64,000 nt of DNA, taken from Liquidambar formosana. Its lineage: Eukaryota > Streptophyta > Magnoliopsida > Saxifragales > Altingiaceae. The notes under the pieces were generated by a model. It saw nothing but the letters and a program-made list of their open reading frames with translations, had not been told where the DNA came from and searched no databases. This document shows, one piece after another, positions 20,311 to 33,271 of this stretch. The position numbers were made by a program, and so were the translations under genes. Each line of letters opens with the position of its first letter. The first letter of the stretch is position 1. The stretch is taken from positions 18,013,850 through 18,077,849 of the forward strand of contig CM077832.1 in the NCBI GenBank assembly GCA_039720395.1, written 5' to 3'.

Positions 20311-23082
20311 TGTCACACCCTATTTTTGCACCACCTTACTAGGGCTCATCATTTCATGCATGTTTTTGTTTTGTTTTTGAGTCTAGTCACTTGCATTAGT
20401 TTTCTAGAGTCACAAGGACAATGGATATGAATTTTGGTTCAAATTGGAGTTGATCTTGAGGGATAATAAGAGCTTTTGTGACTTGAGGGGCATAATCGTC
20501 TTTTAAGTCCCAAACTTTTCATTTGACCTTGGAATGATCTCCAAATTGTCAATTGGAGTTCATATGGATGCATAAGAGGTATTTTTAGTGTCAATTTGGT
20601 AAGTCAATGGCTCGGGATTAAAATGGCTCGATGTGGTTCAAGTTGGTTAATTGACCCTTCCTTGGGTTAGCTCTAATTGACTCACAAGTTACCAACCAAA
20701 TCTTTTCAAATTGACTTTCATTAGTCATCATTTTACCCTCAAAAGTGTTTCATGAAGTTCAATTTTGATATGGCCTGATGATGAGTTTAGTGTGGTTATT
20801 TACGGATTATCCTTGAAGAATTAGTGCGAATCACAGCATGAGATTTTTGGTTAAAATGAAAAGAAAATTATTTTATTAAATTAGCCATTTTTATCATGAC
20901 ACTAACACGTGTACGTATGTGATGAGTGTGTGTACGCACATACGATACATGTGCATGCGTGTTAGCGGTCAGTCTCCCAATTTTTATAAAAGACAATTTC
21001 CTTTTCCTATTCAGATTAGAAGTCTTTTATCATTATAAAATACCTTTTGATTATTCTCCAAGGAAACCTAGTCCAGGAAGGAAAGGGAAACTCCAGATTT
21101 CAGCTATAAATACTCTCTTAATGTCTTTAAACAAGGGAGGAGAAGAGGGTTTGGAGGGAGTGAAATTCGTCATAATTCAGCAGCAGATTTTCTGAAAACC
21201 AGCAGTCGTATTTTAATCATAACCTTTTCATCCGAAGTCAGAATTTGATGAAATTGGTCTTGTTAGAAAGATAATTCAATTCTCTACAACTTTGTATTTC
21301 ACAAGCTTTGTCCAAATCCAACGTTTTCATACCCAAAAACGCGATTGAAGTTGCTGCTGCTGCAAAGTGACGAGAATCACTTTTTCTTTTCTCTTGTTCT
21401 CTTTTTGTTTTCTATTTCTTTCAAAGTTGAGTGAGTTTTGATCTCTTTGCTGTGATACCACTTTGACAAAGAGGAGGATTCGTGTTGGTTTGATTCACTC
21501 TAAAGACCTGAGGAGCCACGAACAATTACAAACACAAGGGGAGCCACTTCCTAAGGTATTCTCCTTCTCTATTCAAGCTTAAACTAGGTTTTCATATGGG
21601 TTAGGCCTATTGCATGTTAAAGGTAACTTTTTTATCATGTATTAACACTCTAGCTAGTTAATATACATGGAATATCTATTTTTTATCTACTGATTAGCAT
21701 GCTTTAGGGCTATCCTTTAGGTTTTTAATGCATAGTTGTGATTCTTGTGCTCCTGTTTGTCCTTGTGCTAGGATTAGTGTCATTGCATGTTAGAGTTAGG
21801 ATTTTCATCATGTTATATTGCTTTAGTTAGTTAATATGCATGATTTAATTTCTGTTTAGTTTGGTTTTAGCATGATTAAAGTATGTTTTTAAGCATATTT
21901 GTGAGTTTAGGGTTTTAGAGTCATTGTTTCGTGTTTGTTTTCATATAGCATGATAAAGTAGACTTTTTATTTGGTTTTTCTTCGTGTTTGCTGTATATGT
22001 TTTTCATATGGAGTAAACATGATAGTTTTGTATGCATGTTAGTATGTTTTAGGGTTTTTATGCATGATATGGTTCTAGGAATATGTTAGGACTTATTATT
22101 GTTCGCTGTGTTGCTGTTAGCATGCTTAGTGGATGATTTTTAGGCCATAATACTATTCTGTCCAGATTTGCATGTTAGTGTTTTTGCATGGTTTTGAGCA
22201 CTTGTAAGGGTGCAAATAGGTGTGGTATTTGTCCCACGGCAAATAGGGTTGCTTATGTCTGAAATGGCTAAATGCTTGGAGCTAATTGCGCTCAGGTAAG
22301 TGGGTGTGAAGGTGCCCCAATTCACCTTTCTTCTTAACTCATTCTCTTCTCCCTATTTAGGGTTAATTTTTAATATGATCCTATGGTTTAATTAGAGGTT
22401 TCCTTAACCAACAAAATTCTGGTTTTTATTAAAGTTTCCATTTTGTGGATTTCTTTCCTAAAATCAAACTTTCTATCATATTCAACTCTTTTGATCAAAT
22501 AAGGAAACTTAGGGTTTTAACCATAGGTTTGTATTAGGATTTAACCTTAGTTCTAATCGAACTACGTGGACTTTGATCCATGTATTTCGTTGCATGGTAC
22601 GTAGGCGCTCTTCGTGAGGCTCAAGTTCGTTCTAGGATCCAAGCATCCTAGGTTTATTTATGTTTTCTTTTCTTCTTTTTATTTTCTGTTTTTATTTGCT
22701 TATTATGCATGGATGGATGAATGAAATATATGATATGCATGCAATTCTTGTGATGATATACTTGCTGATTTTTGTATGGAAAGACTTTAATTTAGCCCAA
22801 ATGAACTGAGAGACCGAAAGGGTGACATGGGTGCCTATAGGCTTTGCCTAGAACCTTCCCATGTCATAACTTAGCCTCCGAATCCCCGATTTCTTTGGTT
22901 TTCAAAAGATTGGTTTTTGCCTTTCCTTTTTTATGGAGTCATTCAAATTGTTTTCCTAAAACAAACTATTTTTAGGGTTTTCCTTGTTTCCTTTAAAAAA
23001 TAAGGTGGCGACTCCTTTCCTTTTTCTTTTTCAAACCCACTTTCTTTTCAATCCCTCGTGGGCCCAATTTCCGGGGTTCACA
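20311..23082 (+). mobile_element. Solo LTR, Tat-like (related to the 47,496 element)
   Basis: Begins TGTCACACCCTATTTTTGC and ends GGGGTTCACA, with 5-bp TSDs acatc / atatc (one mismatch). The start, the middle and especially the last 500 bp match the LTRs of the 47,496-60,257 element, though it is shorter (2,772 vs 3,103 bp) and clearly diverged. TATAAATA at 21,105-21,112 is the probable promoter. No internal region is present, so it formed by LTR-LTR recombination. It interrupts copia integrase. Confidence 0.9.
22823..22866 (+). other. U5 hairpin, diverged copy
   Basis: TGACATGGG (22,823-22,831) pairs with CCCATGTCA (22,858-22,866). Inside is TAGGC-TTT-GCCTA. It corresponds to the hairpin at 50,341-50,384 but with two compensatory base-pair changes. 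Confidence 0.6.
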
Positions 23083-24009
23083 ATATCTCAAACATTTAAT
23101 GACTTTTGCATGTCAGTTGGGATTGATATTGAACATCCAGTTGCTCATATCCATACTCAAATGGGTTAGCAGAAGCTTTTATCAAACATCTTCAGCTGAT
23201 TGCTCGACCTTTACTTATGAAGACCAAATTACCTATTTCTGCCTGGGGACATGCCATCTTACATGCTGCAGTATTGGTTCGTCTTCGCCCTTACTGCTTA
23301 TCAGCAACAATCACCATTACAACTTGTACTTGGTCAACCACCGAATATTTCCCATCTACGAACTTTTGGTTGTGCTGTACAAGTTCCGATTCCAACCCCA
23401 CAATGCACTAAAATGGGTCCTCAACGTCGATTGGGAATATATATTGGGTTTGATTCACCTTCCATCATCAGATTTCTTGAACTATTGACAGGTGATGTTT
23501 TTACAGCAAGATTTGCAGATTGTCATTTTGATGAAACACAGTTCCCGTCGTTAGGAGGAAGAAATCCACTGATAGAAGAACGACGTGAACTTTCTTGGAA
23601 TGTACCATCTTTGTCCCATCTTGATCCACGTACTGCTCAATGTGAAACTGAAGTACAGAAGATCACTCATCTTCAGAAGATTGCTAATCAAATGCCTGAT
23701 GCATTTACAGACGCAGCAAAAATAACTAAATCTTATATATCAGCTGCAAACACACCAGCAAAGATCAATGTACCAATTGGTAAGTCTACTATTATTGCAG
23801 CAAATGAATCATCTACTACACGCCTGAAGTGTGGTAGACCCTTGGGCTCAAAAGATTTAGTTCCCCGGAAGAGGAAAATAAAAGGGCAACAAAATATAGA
23901 AAATAGTACTCCGGAAGAGGCTATTGAACAAGAAATAAATATTCCCACAAATTCTGATTTAATAACTCCTGAAGAGGAAAATGTCCTTGAAGAGACTAGA
24001 AAACAATAA
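23083..24009 (+). pseudogene. pol: copia pol, second half of integrase and linker
   Basis: Continues the integrase cut at 20,310 after the TSD: QTFNDFCMSVGIDIEHPVAH, then the GLAEAFIK segment bearing the catalytic Glu, then LPISAWGHAILHAA. Two single-base frameshifts are visible: one near 23,160 (a lost A in the CAA-AAT-GGG region) and one near 23,292 (an extra T). From about 23,295 the frame is open again through PNISHLRTFGCAV and RRLGIYIGFDSPSIIRFLE, both standard copia motifs, into a charged linker that ends at a stop at 24,007-24,009. A further shift of frame is needed to reach RT. Confidence 0.85.
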
Positions 24010-25774
24010 AGAGGCATATGTACATGGAAATGAAGAAATTTCCATAAACTATACATGTACAAAAGAATTGTGGGATCGCTCAGAAGTGGTTATTAATGAT
24101 GTATTTTCTTTCGCAGTAGCTACTGAAATTTCGAAAGATGATGATGATCTCGAACCACGCACTGTAGATGAATGTCATAGTAGACCTGATTGGTCAAAGT
24201 GGAAAGAAGCAATCCAAGCAGAATTGGATTCGCTAGAAAAACGTAAAGTATTTGGACCTGTAGTCCTAACACCCAATAATGTGAAACCCGTAGGTTACAA
24301 ATGGGTGTTTGTAAGAAAGCGTAATGATAAAAATGAGATCGTCAGATATAAAGCTCGTTTAGTAGCACAAGGTTTCCTGCAGAGACCTAGGATTGATTAT
24401 GAAGAAACATATTCACCTGTAATGGATGCCATTACATTTCGATATTTAATTAGTCTGTCAGTCTCAGAAGGACTTGACATGCGTCTTATAGACGTAGTTA
24501 CTGCATATTTATATGGAAAGTTAGATGCAGATATATATATAAAGATCCCTGAAGGATTCAAATTGCCTGAAGCAAATACATCACAACCACGAAATATGTA
24601 CTCAATTAAACTGAGACGATCCTTGTATGAATTAAAACAATCTGGAAGAATGTGGTATAATCGTCTCAGTGAGTACTTAGTTAAAGAAGGATATATTAAT
24701 AATCCTATATGCCCTTGTGTATTTATAAAGAAATCAGAATTTGGATTCGCCATCATTGCAGTCTATGTTGATGATATAAATTTAATTGGGACTCCTGAAG
24801 AGCTCATGAAAGCTGCTGAATATTTGAAAAAAGAATTTGAGATGAAAGATTTAGGGAGAACAAAATATTGTCTCGGCCTGCAGATCGAGCATAAATCAAA
24901 TGGAATTCTTATCCATCAATCAGCTTATACCGAAAAGGTATTGAAACGTTTTAATATGGATAAAGCGCATCCACTAAGTTCTCCCATGGTGGTTCGATCT
25001 CTTGATATTAAGAAAGATCCATTTCGCCCCAAAGAAGATAATGAAATGCTACTTGGTCCTGAAGTACCATATCTTAGTGCAATAGGTGCTTTGTTATATT
25101 TAGCACAATACACTAGGCCTGATATAGCATTTTCAGTCAACTTATTAGCAAGATTCAGTTCTGCTCCAACTCGACGACACTGGAATGGTATTAAACATAT
25201 TTTACGCTACCTTCATGGAACTACAGATATGGGTTTGTTTTACTCAAAGGAATTAGCCCGTGGTCTTTGTTTAGAAGGATATGCAGATTCTGGATACCTT
25301 TCTGATCCTCACAAAGCTCGCTCACAAACAGGGTATGTATTTACATGTGGCAATACAGCGATCTCTTGGCGATCTACAAAGCAGACTTTAATTGCTACAT
25401 CTTCTAATCACTCTGAGATATTTGCACTCCATGAAGCAAGTCGTGAATGTGTATGGTTAAGATCTGTAGTCCATCACATTCGAGACACATGTGGGTTACC
25501 TCTGATTAAAAGTATGCCAACAACAATTTATGAAGATAATGCTGCATGTATTGCACAAATTCAAGGAGGGTACATCAAAGGTGATAGAACCAAACACATT
25601 TCACCAAAGTTCTTCTACACTCATGAACTCCAGCAGAGACATGAAATTGATGTGAAGCAAATACGTTCCACTGATAATCTTGCGGATTTATTCACCAAGG
25701 CCTTACCATCTTCAACATTCAAGAAATTGGTATATGGCATTGGATTGCGTCGGGTTTGCGATCAGTTAAGTTGA
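23981..25774 (+). CDS. pol: copia reverse transcriptase and RNase H (intact ORF)
   Basis: 597 residues in one frame. The RT copies element RNA to DNA and the RNase H removes the RNA strand. Visible: [45 protein letters not shown] (first RT Asp region), RRSLYELKQSGRMWYNRL and the catalytic YVDDINLIG. RNase H follows with YADSGYLSDPHKARSQTGY, ISWRSTKQTLIATSSNHSE, TIYEDNAACIAQIQ and NLADLFTKALP. Length and motif order are those of Ty1/copia RT-RH. The ORF overlaps the end of the linker frame and would need a frameshift to be expressed from this copy. The N-terminal ~30 residues are linker. Confidence 0.92.
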   Translation: MSLKRLENNKEAYVHGNEEISINYTCTKELWDRSEVVINDVFSFAVATEISKDDDDLEPRTVDECHSRPDWSKWKEAIQAELDSLEKRKVFGPVVLTPNNVKPVGYKWVFVRKRNDKNEIVRYKARLVAQGFLQRPRIDYEETYSPVMDAITFRYLISLSVSEGLDMRLIDVVTAYLYGKLDADIYIKIPEGFKLPEANTSQPRNMYSIKLRRSLYELKQSGRMWYNRLSEYLVKEGYINNPICPCVFIKKSEFGFAIIAVYVDDINLIGTPEELMKAAEYLKKEFEMKDLGRTKYCLGLQIEHKSNGILIHQSAYTEKVLKRFNMDKAHPLSSPMVVRSLDIKKDPFRPKEDNEMLLGPEVPYLSAIGALLYLAQYTRPDIAFSVNLLARFSSAPTRRHWNGIKHILRYLHGTTDMGLFYSKELARGLCLEGYADSGYLSDPHKARSQTGYVFTCGNTAISWRSTKQTLIATSSNHSEIFALHEASRECVWLRSVVHHIRDTCGLPLIKSMPTTIYEDNAACIAQIQGGYIKGDRTKHISPKFFYTHELQQRHEIDVKQIRSTDNLADLFTKALPSSTFKKLVYGIGLRRVCDQLS

Positions 25775-25825
25775 TACTTATCTTCTTATCAGGGGGAGTA
25801 TTCATTTTTGGACATATGCACGCTG

Positions 25826-26005
25826 TACTCTTTTTCCTTCGCCTAGGTTTTGTCCCATTGGGTTTTCCTGGCAAGGTTTTAATGAGGCAGTTTCTTTAGT
25901 GCGTCCAACACCACTCTAAGATTTACAAAAATGTTGTACTCTTTTCCTTCACTAGTTTTTTCCCACTGGGTTTGTCTAGTAAGGTTTTTAACGAGGCACA
26001 TTATC
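25826..26005 (+). repeat. Duplicated 3' untranslated block of the Ale/Retrofit element
   Basis: Two diverged copies of TGTACTCTTTTTCCTTCG ... CCCAYTGGGTTT ... AAGGTTTTAAYGAGGCA, starting near 25,828 and 25,934. This motif is common 3' of RNase H in Ale/Retrofit elements. Confidence 0.75.
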
Positions 26006-26022
26006 TTAGTGTGGTGGACATC

Positions 26023-26032
26023 CAAGGGGGAG
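26023..26032 (+). other. Polypurine tract of the Ale/Retrofit element
   Basis: CAAGGGGGAG immediately before the 3' LTR, the plus-strand primer site. A second purine run, CAGGGGGAG, lies near 25,790. Confidence 0.8.
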
Positions 26033-26372
26033 TGTTATAAATATTAAACATTGAGTGGAAATTGAGTGGATGTCCACACCCCCTCCACTTTGTGATAATG
26101 GGAACACCACTTCATAAGTGGGTTAGGTAATCCCATCATGTGGACCTAATGCAAACAAAGATAAAAGGGGAAGGGGAGAAAGAAGAGAAGAAGTATTCGG
26201 AGAGAAAGAAGAGGAGTATTTAGAGAGAATGAAGGGAGGAGACTGAGATAGTGTATCTCAAAGAGTTTTGCTGATCCTTGTATAATGTTTATACATTCAG
26301 ATGGAAATCAAAGAAGATGAATGAGAAATTTATTCTCCTCATAACTTGTTTTAAATTCTTGGTTTTACAACA
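26033..26372 (+). repeat. 3' LTR of the Ale/Retrofit element
   Basis: 340 bp, nearly identical to 16,227-16,570, followed by TSD ctttt. Confidence 0.93.
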
Positions 26373-28656
26373 CTTTTCCAAATATTGAGTCGGTACGTGT
26401 TCATCTTTTGAATATGTCACAATTTTATAAAGGTGTGGGACCTGTCCAAAATGTAGATACTTTCTATAAAATGGACACGTATCTCATTTAAGAATAAGGC
26501 ACTTGTCAAAGTTATTGTCACGTCACATCTCAACATTAGATGGTTACAATAATATGGTAGTAACAATGTGGGTTTTATCTAGCATCTAATTAGTAAATAT
26601 TCGTATTATACCTATATAATACACATATATATGTATTTGAAAGAAAAAAAAAAAACTCTTGTTTGTCGTACAAAGTTTAAACATAATTAAAAATACTCAT
26701 TTTTTTTTTATAGCAAACGTATAGTTCACGTATTTGACATATTCCATATTATACTTATGTTAAAATATTTTCCATTGTATTGTTGACAATTCGACTCTTA
26801 TTATAATCATTGACAATATTACTGTCAATATTTAAAATATCTTGATTTTTATCTTTATTATATTAAATCAAGATCTAATTTATAATTTTTATTTTATAAT
26901 TTCTTATCCCTTAATATAATTTTTTGGGTTTGTTAAAGATTAGATAATTGTATCTATTCTTTTACTATATAGACCATGTTTTTAATGATTCTAAGGTGAA
27001 AACTCTAAAATAATTAGGGAATGGAAATGTGAAAATATATATAGATCAAAAATTACATACTTATTAATTTTTAGTCATCTTCTTTAGTCAAATTCCTACT
27101 TCTTTCTAAGCAAATGTACAAAAATAAAACAAAATAAAATAATAAAATTGATTATTATTTTATATATGATTGGTTTTTTAACAATATTTATTGAATATTT
27201 AAATAAAACAATATAAAAATAGTGATTAATAGTGACATACTAAATTAAATAACGTAACATACTCGCATATCTTTTGTCCTAAATTCTTAATTAAAATTCT
27301 TATTGTACGTGAATATGCTCGTATCCGTATTATTTCCATTTCTGTTTTTTTTATGCTGAATTTTTTCATCGTATTTTTGTCAAGAAAAACCAAATTATAC
27401 TCCATACGTATCCCGTCTCGTATAATTTTTGTTTTGTTACTAAGGATAAGATGGAAAAAGGGCTAAGTTATAGAACGTACCACATACTAACATAACTGAA
27501 TAGATCAAAGTAATGAAGTAGGATGTAAGACTCAGACCAATTTATACGACTTTTAAAGGTGTGAATTATACAACACATGCATAGCTGCATTTGCAATCAA
27601 ATTCATGTTAGTAACATGAAAGTGGTATTTTGGTTTCTCAAATTTCAAATTTCAAATATTCGTAACTCTTAATATTAACATCCATTTTCAACAAAATTTT
27701 ATATCTTCAGAATTCACTTGCCAACTCGCCAAGTTCTTACAAATAATACTTGTTTTTTTTTTTGAGGAAATTGTAAAATTAAAAAATTAAAAAAAAATAG
27801 TAATATATTTCTATTTTCCAACAACACATTGTATATTTAAAAAAAATAAATAATTTTACTGTTCTAAGAAGTTAAAATAGCAAATTTCATTTTTTTGGAG
27901 CGAGAGAGAGAGTCATAATCGAAAAGTAAATATTCAAAATTTCTATTGTATATAGAATAGTAACATGTTACTGTTTTAAACCCAATGAGGTCATCACTCT
28001 TGAATGTTTTGTGTATGTGAAGCTACTCCCATCGCTTAACAACAAATACAATTTAGATTTTTTTTTTTCCACCAAATCTAGGGAAGAAAAAAAAGGAGGA
28101 GGGGGAGGAGAAGAAAGCATCCTTCAAATTTGCAGATGTGCATCATATATACGAACATGGCTACATTAGACTCGCCATAGGTGGATGTTGGTAGGTGTTG
28201 TAGAGGAAGATAATGGCAACAATTTGGTGGTGATGAGCTAATCATCTAAGGCAAGAAGGACTTTAGGCAAAAACAACTTGAAACTTGGGTATCGCCATTG
28301 ATAGGGTTTTGAATGAAAGCTTCCCTTTGGTCGGGATATGCCCGAAGACAACACTCCTTTGCACCAGATGTCACCGACGATGGCATCTCGCTACACCAGA
28401 GGTCGCTACACTAGGGGTTAACAAGATCTCACTAAGTATGGTAAGGGTCGTTGAGTATGGGAAGAAGGAGAGAAAGAGAGAGATATTGCTAGATTTATTG
28501 TTAAATAAATCTTAAAAATAAAATCTTCATTTTATTTAACTACAATTTTAGGCACTTTTATAAATAAAATGGTATCTAATCTTTGATAAATTTGATATTT
28601 GGTGAGCATGTAGAGTAAGGGAGTGGCACTTATCCAACGTTAGACTTGAAAAAATA
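26373..28656. other. AT-rich intergenic, no gene seen
   Basis: Very AT-rich with homopolymer runs. No exon, RNA gene or clear repeat could be supported. Confidence 0.5.
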
Positions 28657-28977
28657 CATTGGTGGAGCCAGGGAGGCCTTTGGAGGCATGTGCCCCCATT
28701 GGCTCAACCAAGTTTTTTTTTTTTTTTTTGATAGATATTACCATTTGATGACCATTTCTCAACATAATGCCCAAAAGAGGAAAATAGTAGTCATTTTAAA
28801 GCATATTTAGAGTAAATTTGTAATAAGTTGACGATAATATTCTTTTTTTGGTATTAAATTAGAACATGATTACCAAAAAATAATATTTTTTTAAAAAATG
28901 CTTTCCGGAGTTTCGTTCCCAATTTCCATAATCATAGCACAGTAATCCTATTGAAAATAACTCCTACTCTGCCCCTA
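28657..28977. mobile_element. Dispersed TIR-like repeat, copy 2
   Basis: Matches 6,831-7,172: ggtggagccagggaggcctttggaggca..., the ttaccatttgatgaccattt block, and the end ctactctgcccctaa. Confidence 0.5.
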
Positions 28978-29361
28978 AAAAAATATAACTCCTAGAAATA
29001 GACAAGGAGAGATGCAAAAATAAATTCAGAGGTAAATTCATCTTACTTTTTCTAGAATAGTCGGCACAATTTAAAAATTGACCTCAATCTGTAAAGTCAA
29101 CCATGGGATGCACATGGATCTAGCACATGGTTTTAAATCTGCCATTTTTTTTCCTTTAAACTTTAAAGGACTGATTGACGTGGAGTTCTCATGGATATTA
29201 AAGCGACAGTGACGGAAATGGGAAAACAATGTTAAAGGGTTTAAGTAAAAATTTATTTCTCTTCGGGATCATGTAACCAGTCGGCACAGCAAACAAGAAC
29301 CCGTGTTAAACATTAGCCGAGTAATTTGAACCTTTTGAAGGCACATGGCAATTGGAAGCCG

Positions 29362-29766
29362 ATTATTATCACCACAAAAATATCAATGCACTTCACAAAC
29401 TTTTAATTTTTCAAGATTTTATTATAATATATAAGGTATTCATGAAAACTGATCGCATCATTTATTAGAAAAATATTATTTTGAACAACTTTGCGAAATA
29501 AAATTTTTCCAAAATTTATTGTTTTAGTGAATTTTTTTGTCATTTACAGTCTTCACTTCTTTTTTACAAAATTTTTATAGCAAAAGGTAAAAAAATTAAC
29601 TTAAATAACAGATTTTAAAAAACCTTTTTTATACGAAATTGTTCAAAATGATATTTTCTAATACACTCCGTGTCTAATTTCATAAAAACCTTTTCTCTTC
29701 TTCATAAAAGCTTGAAAGATTTAAAATTCTTGGGAGATGCTTAAAAACTTTTGTGATGACAATAGC
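29362..29766. mobile_element. Long-foldback MITE family D, copy 3
   Basis: GATTATTATCACCACAAAAA at the left, mirrored by CTTTTGTGATGACAATAG at the right. The interior carries aaatattattttgaacaac and its partner gttcaaaatgatattttct. Confidence 0.55.
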
Positions 29767-30616
29767 TTCCCCATGGCAATCTAGAGCATTAGACAACAGC
29801 TTTATGTTTGTGAAAATTTCACTGCTATGCTGGTGACTCGGTTTATTCTTAATTGCTACTCCTCTTTCCCTTCCTCAACTCTCAATATAGGGTAGCATTG
29901 ACACTCATTTGTCATGCCCCCTAATGGTATTGTCAAAATTAAGTGCCAGAGTAATCCAACTAACCAAAAAAAAAAAAAAGGGAAAGAAAAGGGCACAATG
30001 GTCCACACATAACATGGGTGGTTGAGACTTGAGAGGGAGCGAGTCAATGCTCATCGATCAATGACCAAAAAAATATGAAAATAATAACTTATTATCCTAT
30101 GACGGTTCCCAAGTCGTCGATCCCCTAAAAGACTAGGAGGATGCAACAAAGGCTACAAAATAAAGCCTATAAATTGGCGTCTGGCCTTTCAAATGTAGAC
30201 TTATAATATTGTATGCATCATTCGTGTTGAAATCGGCGCGCGTGGTGCCGTGGTGGAAAACTGCACCCATCTTCTACCCACTCATAGAGAAATATTTGGT
30301 GTCTAATGGCATATTGCTACGAGACTAATCGCCTTGAAAGCGAGATATCTGTCTGTTTGTGTATCAAGTTGCTGAGATCTACCTTTTTCTTTGTCTACAC
30401 ACATTTTTTTCAACTCTATAATAATGCCTACTGAGAGACTATCCCATTCTTTCTCGGCCTCTCATCTAGAATGCGAATCTCCCCCTTCCCCTTTGCCACG
30501 CGTACAATTCTCAATGGTGGAAACATTTATCTCTATTGTTTTTTCCTCGCGATTCACAATTGGTCGGTGATATGTCGGCTAACTGGCTAAGTGCAATATA
30601 CAGAGGTGATCCCATC
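29767..30616. other. Intergenic, no gene seen
   Basis: Mixed composition with several short open frames, none with a recognisable domain. Confidence 0.45.
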
Positions 30617-30758
30617 AGCACGTGCTGATATAAGTTATATCAGTACTATGCATTGGGGGTTGTACCCCTTGCATTGATTCAATACACCTCACATCTCACT
30701 AATACACAAGGTACAACTCCCAATGCAGATTTTGATATAAGTTATATCAGCACGTACT
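30617..30758. mobile_element. 142-bp MITE family E, copy 1
   Basis: Long TIRs beginning AG(C/T)ACGTGCTGATATAA at both ends, each containing the palindrome TGATATAAGTTATATCA and the block TGCATTGGGRGTTGTACC. Same length as copy 2 at 34,004-34,145. Confidence 0.65.
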
Positions 30759-32029
30759 TACCTGATCATCAACCGTGCAATATATATATATATATATATT
30801 TATTATCTATATTATCTATTATCTATTATATATAGGGGGCTGCTAGCGTCATTCAATTGCTCCTTCGCGGATTGATCTTCGCCCCAGCAGATGACACGTG
30901 TACACCATTAAATAAAGTGAAACTTGTAACTTATCAATGCCGGTTGAGCTTACAATCAAAGCGCTCCATCCTCGTCCCTTCTAACCCAAAACTCTGACTT
31001 TTCACATCAACCCCACAGGCACAAACCCCAACTGGTTCTCTTCGGCGAACTTTGCCGGCCATACGAACTCATCCACCCATCACCACCGTCGATACCCCCT
31101 ACATCATACAACTTGTAACACCGATACGACCACAACAAAAATGAAAACCCCCCAAAAAACAATCAGTGCCAGTCTTCTCCATTTCTCCGGCAAACTTTGC
31201 CGGCTACCCAAACTCATCGGTATTAATACTTCTTGTCCACCTTTTTTTACCTTCTTTTTTTTTTTTTCTTCCCCCTTTGAAGTGGCAATATTTGTATAAT
31301 ATGATTTTTCCTTAGGATGCTGAACATATGAGGTGGGAAATCAGTAGTTGTCGGGGCAATTGCTGGCGGTGGAGGATTAAGGGCTTTTTGATCGAGAGCT
31401 CGACCTGCAACTAGAGGCGTCAAGGAGCCGGCAACAATTGCCGGCTGTAGACCTTTCCGCTTTTTTTTTTTTTTTTTTATAATTATTTTATGCTCTTTTT
31501 CTCGACGACGGTGGTCTAGATAGGAGGCAAGTCCAGATCTACACCTTCCACGATGATGCGTCATCCTTTAAGGCAGAGACCCAAACCTAAAATAAAGAGG
31601 AATTGAAAGATTTGTTGTATGAGCAAACCATTAGAACCAAAGAAAAAAATTATAAGAAATTGCCATTTTTATTGTTAAACACAATAAAAAGGAATGAACC
31701 GAATTAGGAAAAGGAGTTTAGATGAAAACTTGAAAAGGAATCAACTGATTAGCCGGAGATAGAGCATTAAGTGACGGGCAGAGCAACCAGAAGCAAGATT
31801 GCTCTTTCACTGTCTAGACTCACTGAGTCAATCCTTTTAAATTTGTTTCTCAGTAATCAGTATTAATTTTTCCCCCTCAAATTTTTTTTTCTTTTACTTT
31901 GCTTCTTTTTACCGGTTGCCGGTTAGGCTCTTTAAAGTAATTGCAACGTGTCAAGAATTTACGGCGAAGGTTCAAAAGAGACGGTGCAAGTGACTGTGAC
32001 TAAGTGACTGTGACTAGCATCGCCCTTAT
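30759..32029. other. Intergenic, no gene seen
   Basis: TA microsatellite (about 30,780-30,800), then mixed sequence with repeated gccgg / ggcaa words around 31,040-31,450. Poly(T) tracts at 31,254-31,268 and 31,462-31,478. No supported gene. Confidence 0.45.
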
Positions 32030-32099
32030 ATATTAGGGCCTCCTGTAGCTTGCCACGCGTCACTTTTTCTGTTTTTTTTTTTCTTTAAATGACATGCTC

Positions 32100-32480
32100 A
32101 ATAGTGAAATAAAACTTTTTTTCAAAAAATTAACTTTTGGTGATCATTTTATAGCTCAATACCAATAGAGGATGTACACTGTCAACTTACTACAGCTTAA
32201 TTATATACATATGTGAAAAGATTACGAATTTCTTTTGTTTCATATTACATTAAAAGTTGATCACTAAAACGTAATTTTTTCAAAAAATTACTTTTAGTGA
32301 CTTTTGGGGAAATTGCATTTTTGGTAACCACTTTCCATTTTAATACCAAACAAAAGTTATTCTTTGTCAATTTGTTACAAATTGACTATATACGTGTTTC
32401 AAAATGATTACGACCTTACTTTGTTTGGTGTTAAGTTAAAAAGTGGTCATCAAAAAGTAATTTTCCCAACTATTTTTTGG
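32100..32480. mobile_element. MITE family B, two adjacent copies
   Basis: Two side-by-side foldback units with ends of the type aattacttttggtgatcac ... cttaataccaaa and their mirrors tttggtattaagttaaaaag ... caaaaagtaattt. Similar pairs occur at 35,287-35,640 and 37,685-38,045. Confidence 0.6.
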
Positions 32481-33271
32481 TATTCATTGTTCTTTTTCAT
32501 TCAAGTAAATTGTCGTTTGGTATTCACCACATATCTCTTTATTTTCATGAAAGAGAATAAAAAAAACCCACACTATACAATGTTCATCCCAAATTTTATA
32601 AACTACCATATTTATTCATTTTCTTTATATCTATTCATCTTCTCTCCTAAAAATTAAACGTGTAAAATTATAAATAGTCATAATAAGAAAGATAGATTGA
32701 TAGAGGAAAAAAGGATTAAAAAAAATAAAAATACGACACGTCGAAATCTTCAAATTCTCCCAATTTGTCTTTGATGAAAAAAAATATTATTTTAATAAAA
32801 ATTCTTCAGATGATTTATTACCTAAAATTGAAAAGATCTATATGTTATCTTATCTTCTTCTCTTTCCCTCTTTGCTCCACCCATTCTCTTTTTCTCTCTA
32901 AACTTTTCTTTCTCCCTCTCTCACTTCCCAACTTAATAGCAAACAAAGGAAACCGGTAGTCATTTTAAAACATGTATATAATCAATTTGTAGCAAGTTGA
33001 ATGATAATATCCTTAACATGTGCACTTAAGCTGCAGTTACGGAGAGAATCATTATATGGAAACGGTGAAAATGCATAGAAAATGGTACAAATTACTTACA
33101 AAACTATAAAAATGCTAAAAAATTGTGCAAATACATTTTTACCAAATGAAGGGTATCTCAAACCGTTAGACCCAAACTAATCCCTCATAATACATGCATA
33201 AACTATCCACAAGTCTATGCATCCGATAATGAGGGAGTGAAGACACGAATTCGAGACTTGACTCTTGAGCC

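Larger units (their letters stand above)
16227..26372 (+). mobile_element. Ty1/copia LTR retrotransposon, Ale/Retrofit type
   Basis: Flanked by the 5-bp TSD ctttt (16,222-16,226 and 26,373-26,377). LTRs of 344 and 340 bp begin TGTTATAAATATT and end TACAACA. A primer-binding region follows the 5' LTR and a purine tract precedes the 3' LTR. Domain order gag, protease, integrase, RT, RNase H is that of Ty1/copia. The ADSATTHTIL protease motif and the conserved TGTACTCTTTTTCCTTCG block after RNase H fit Ale/Retrofit elements. It is interrupted by a solo LTR in integrase and carries a stop and several frameshifts, so it is not autonomous now. Confidence 0.93.
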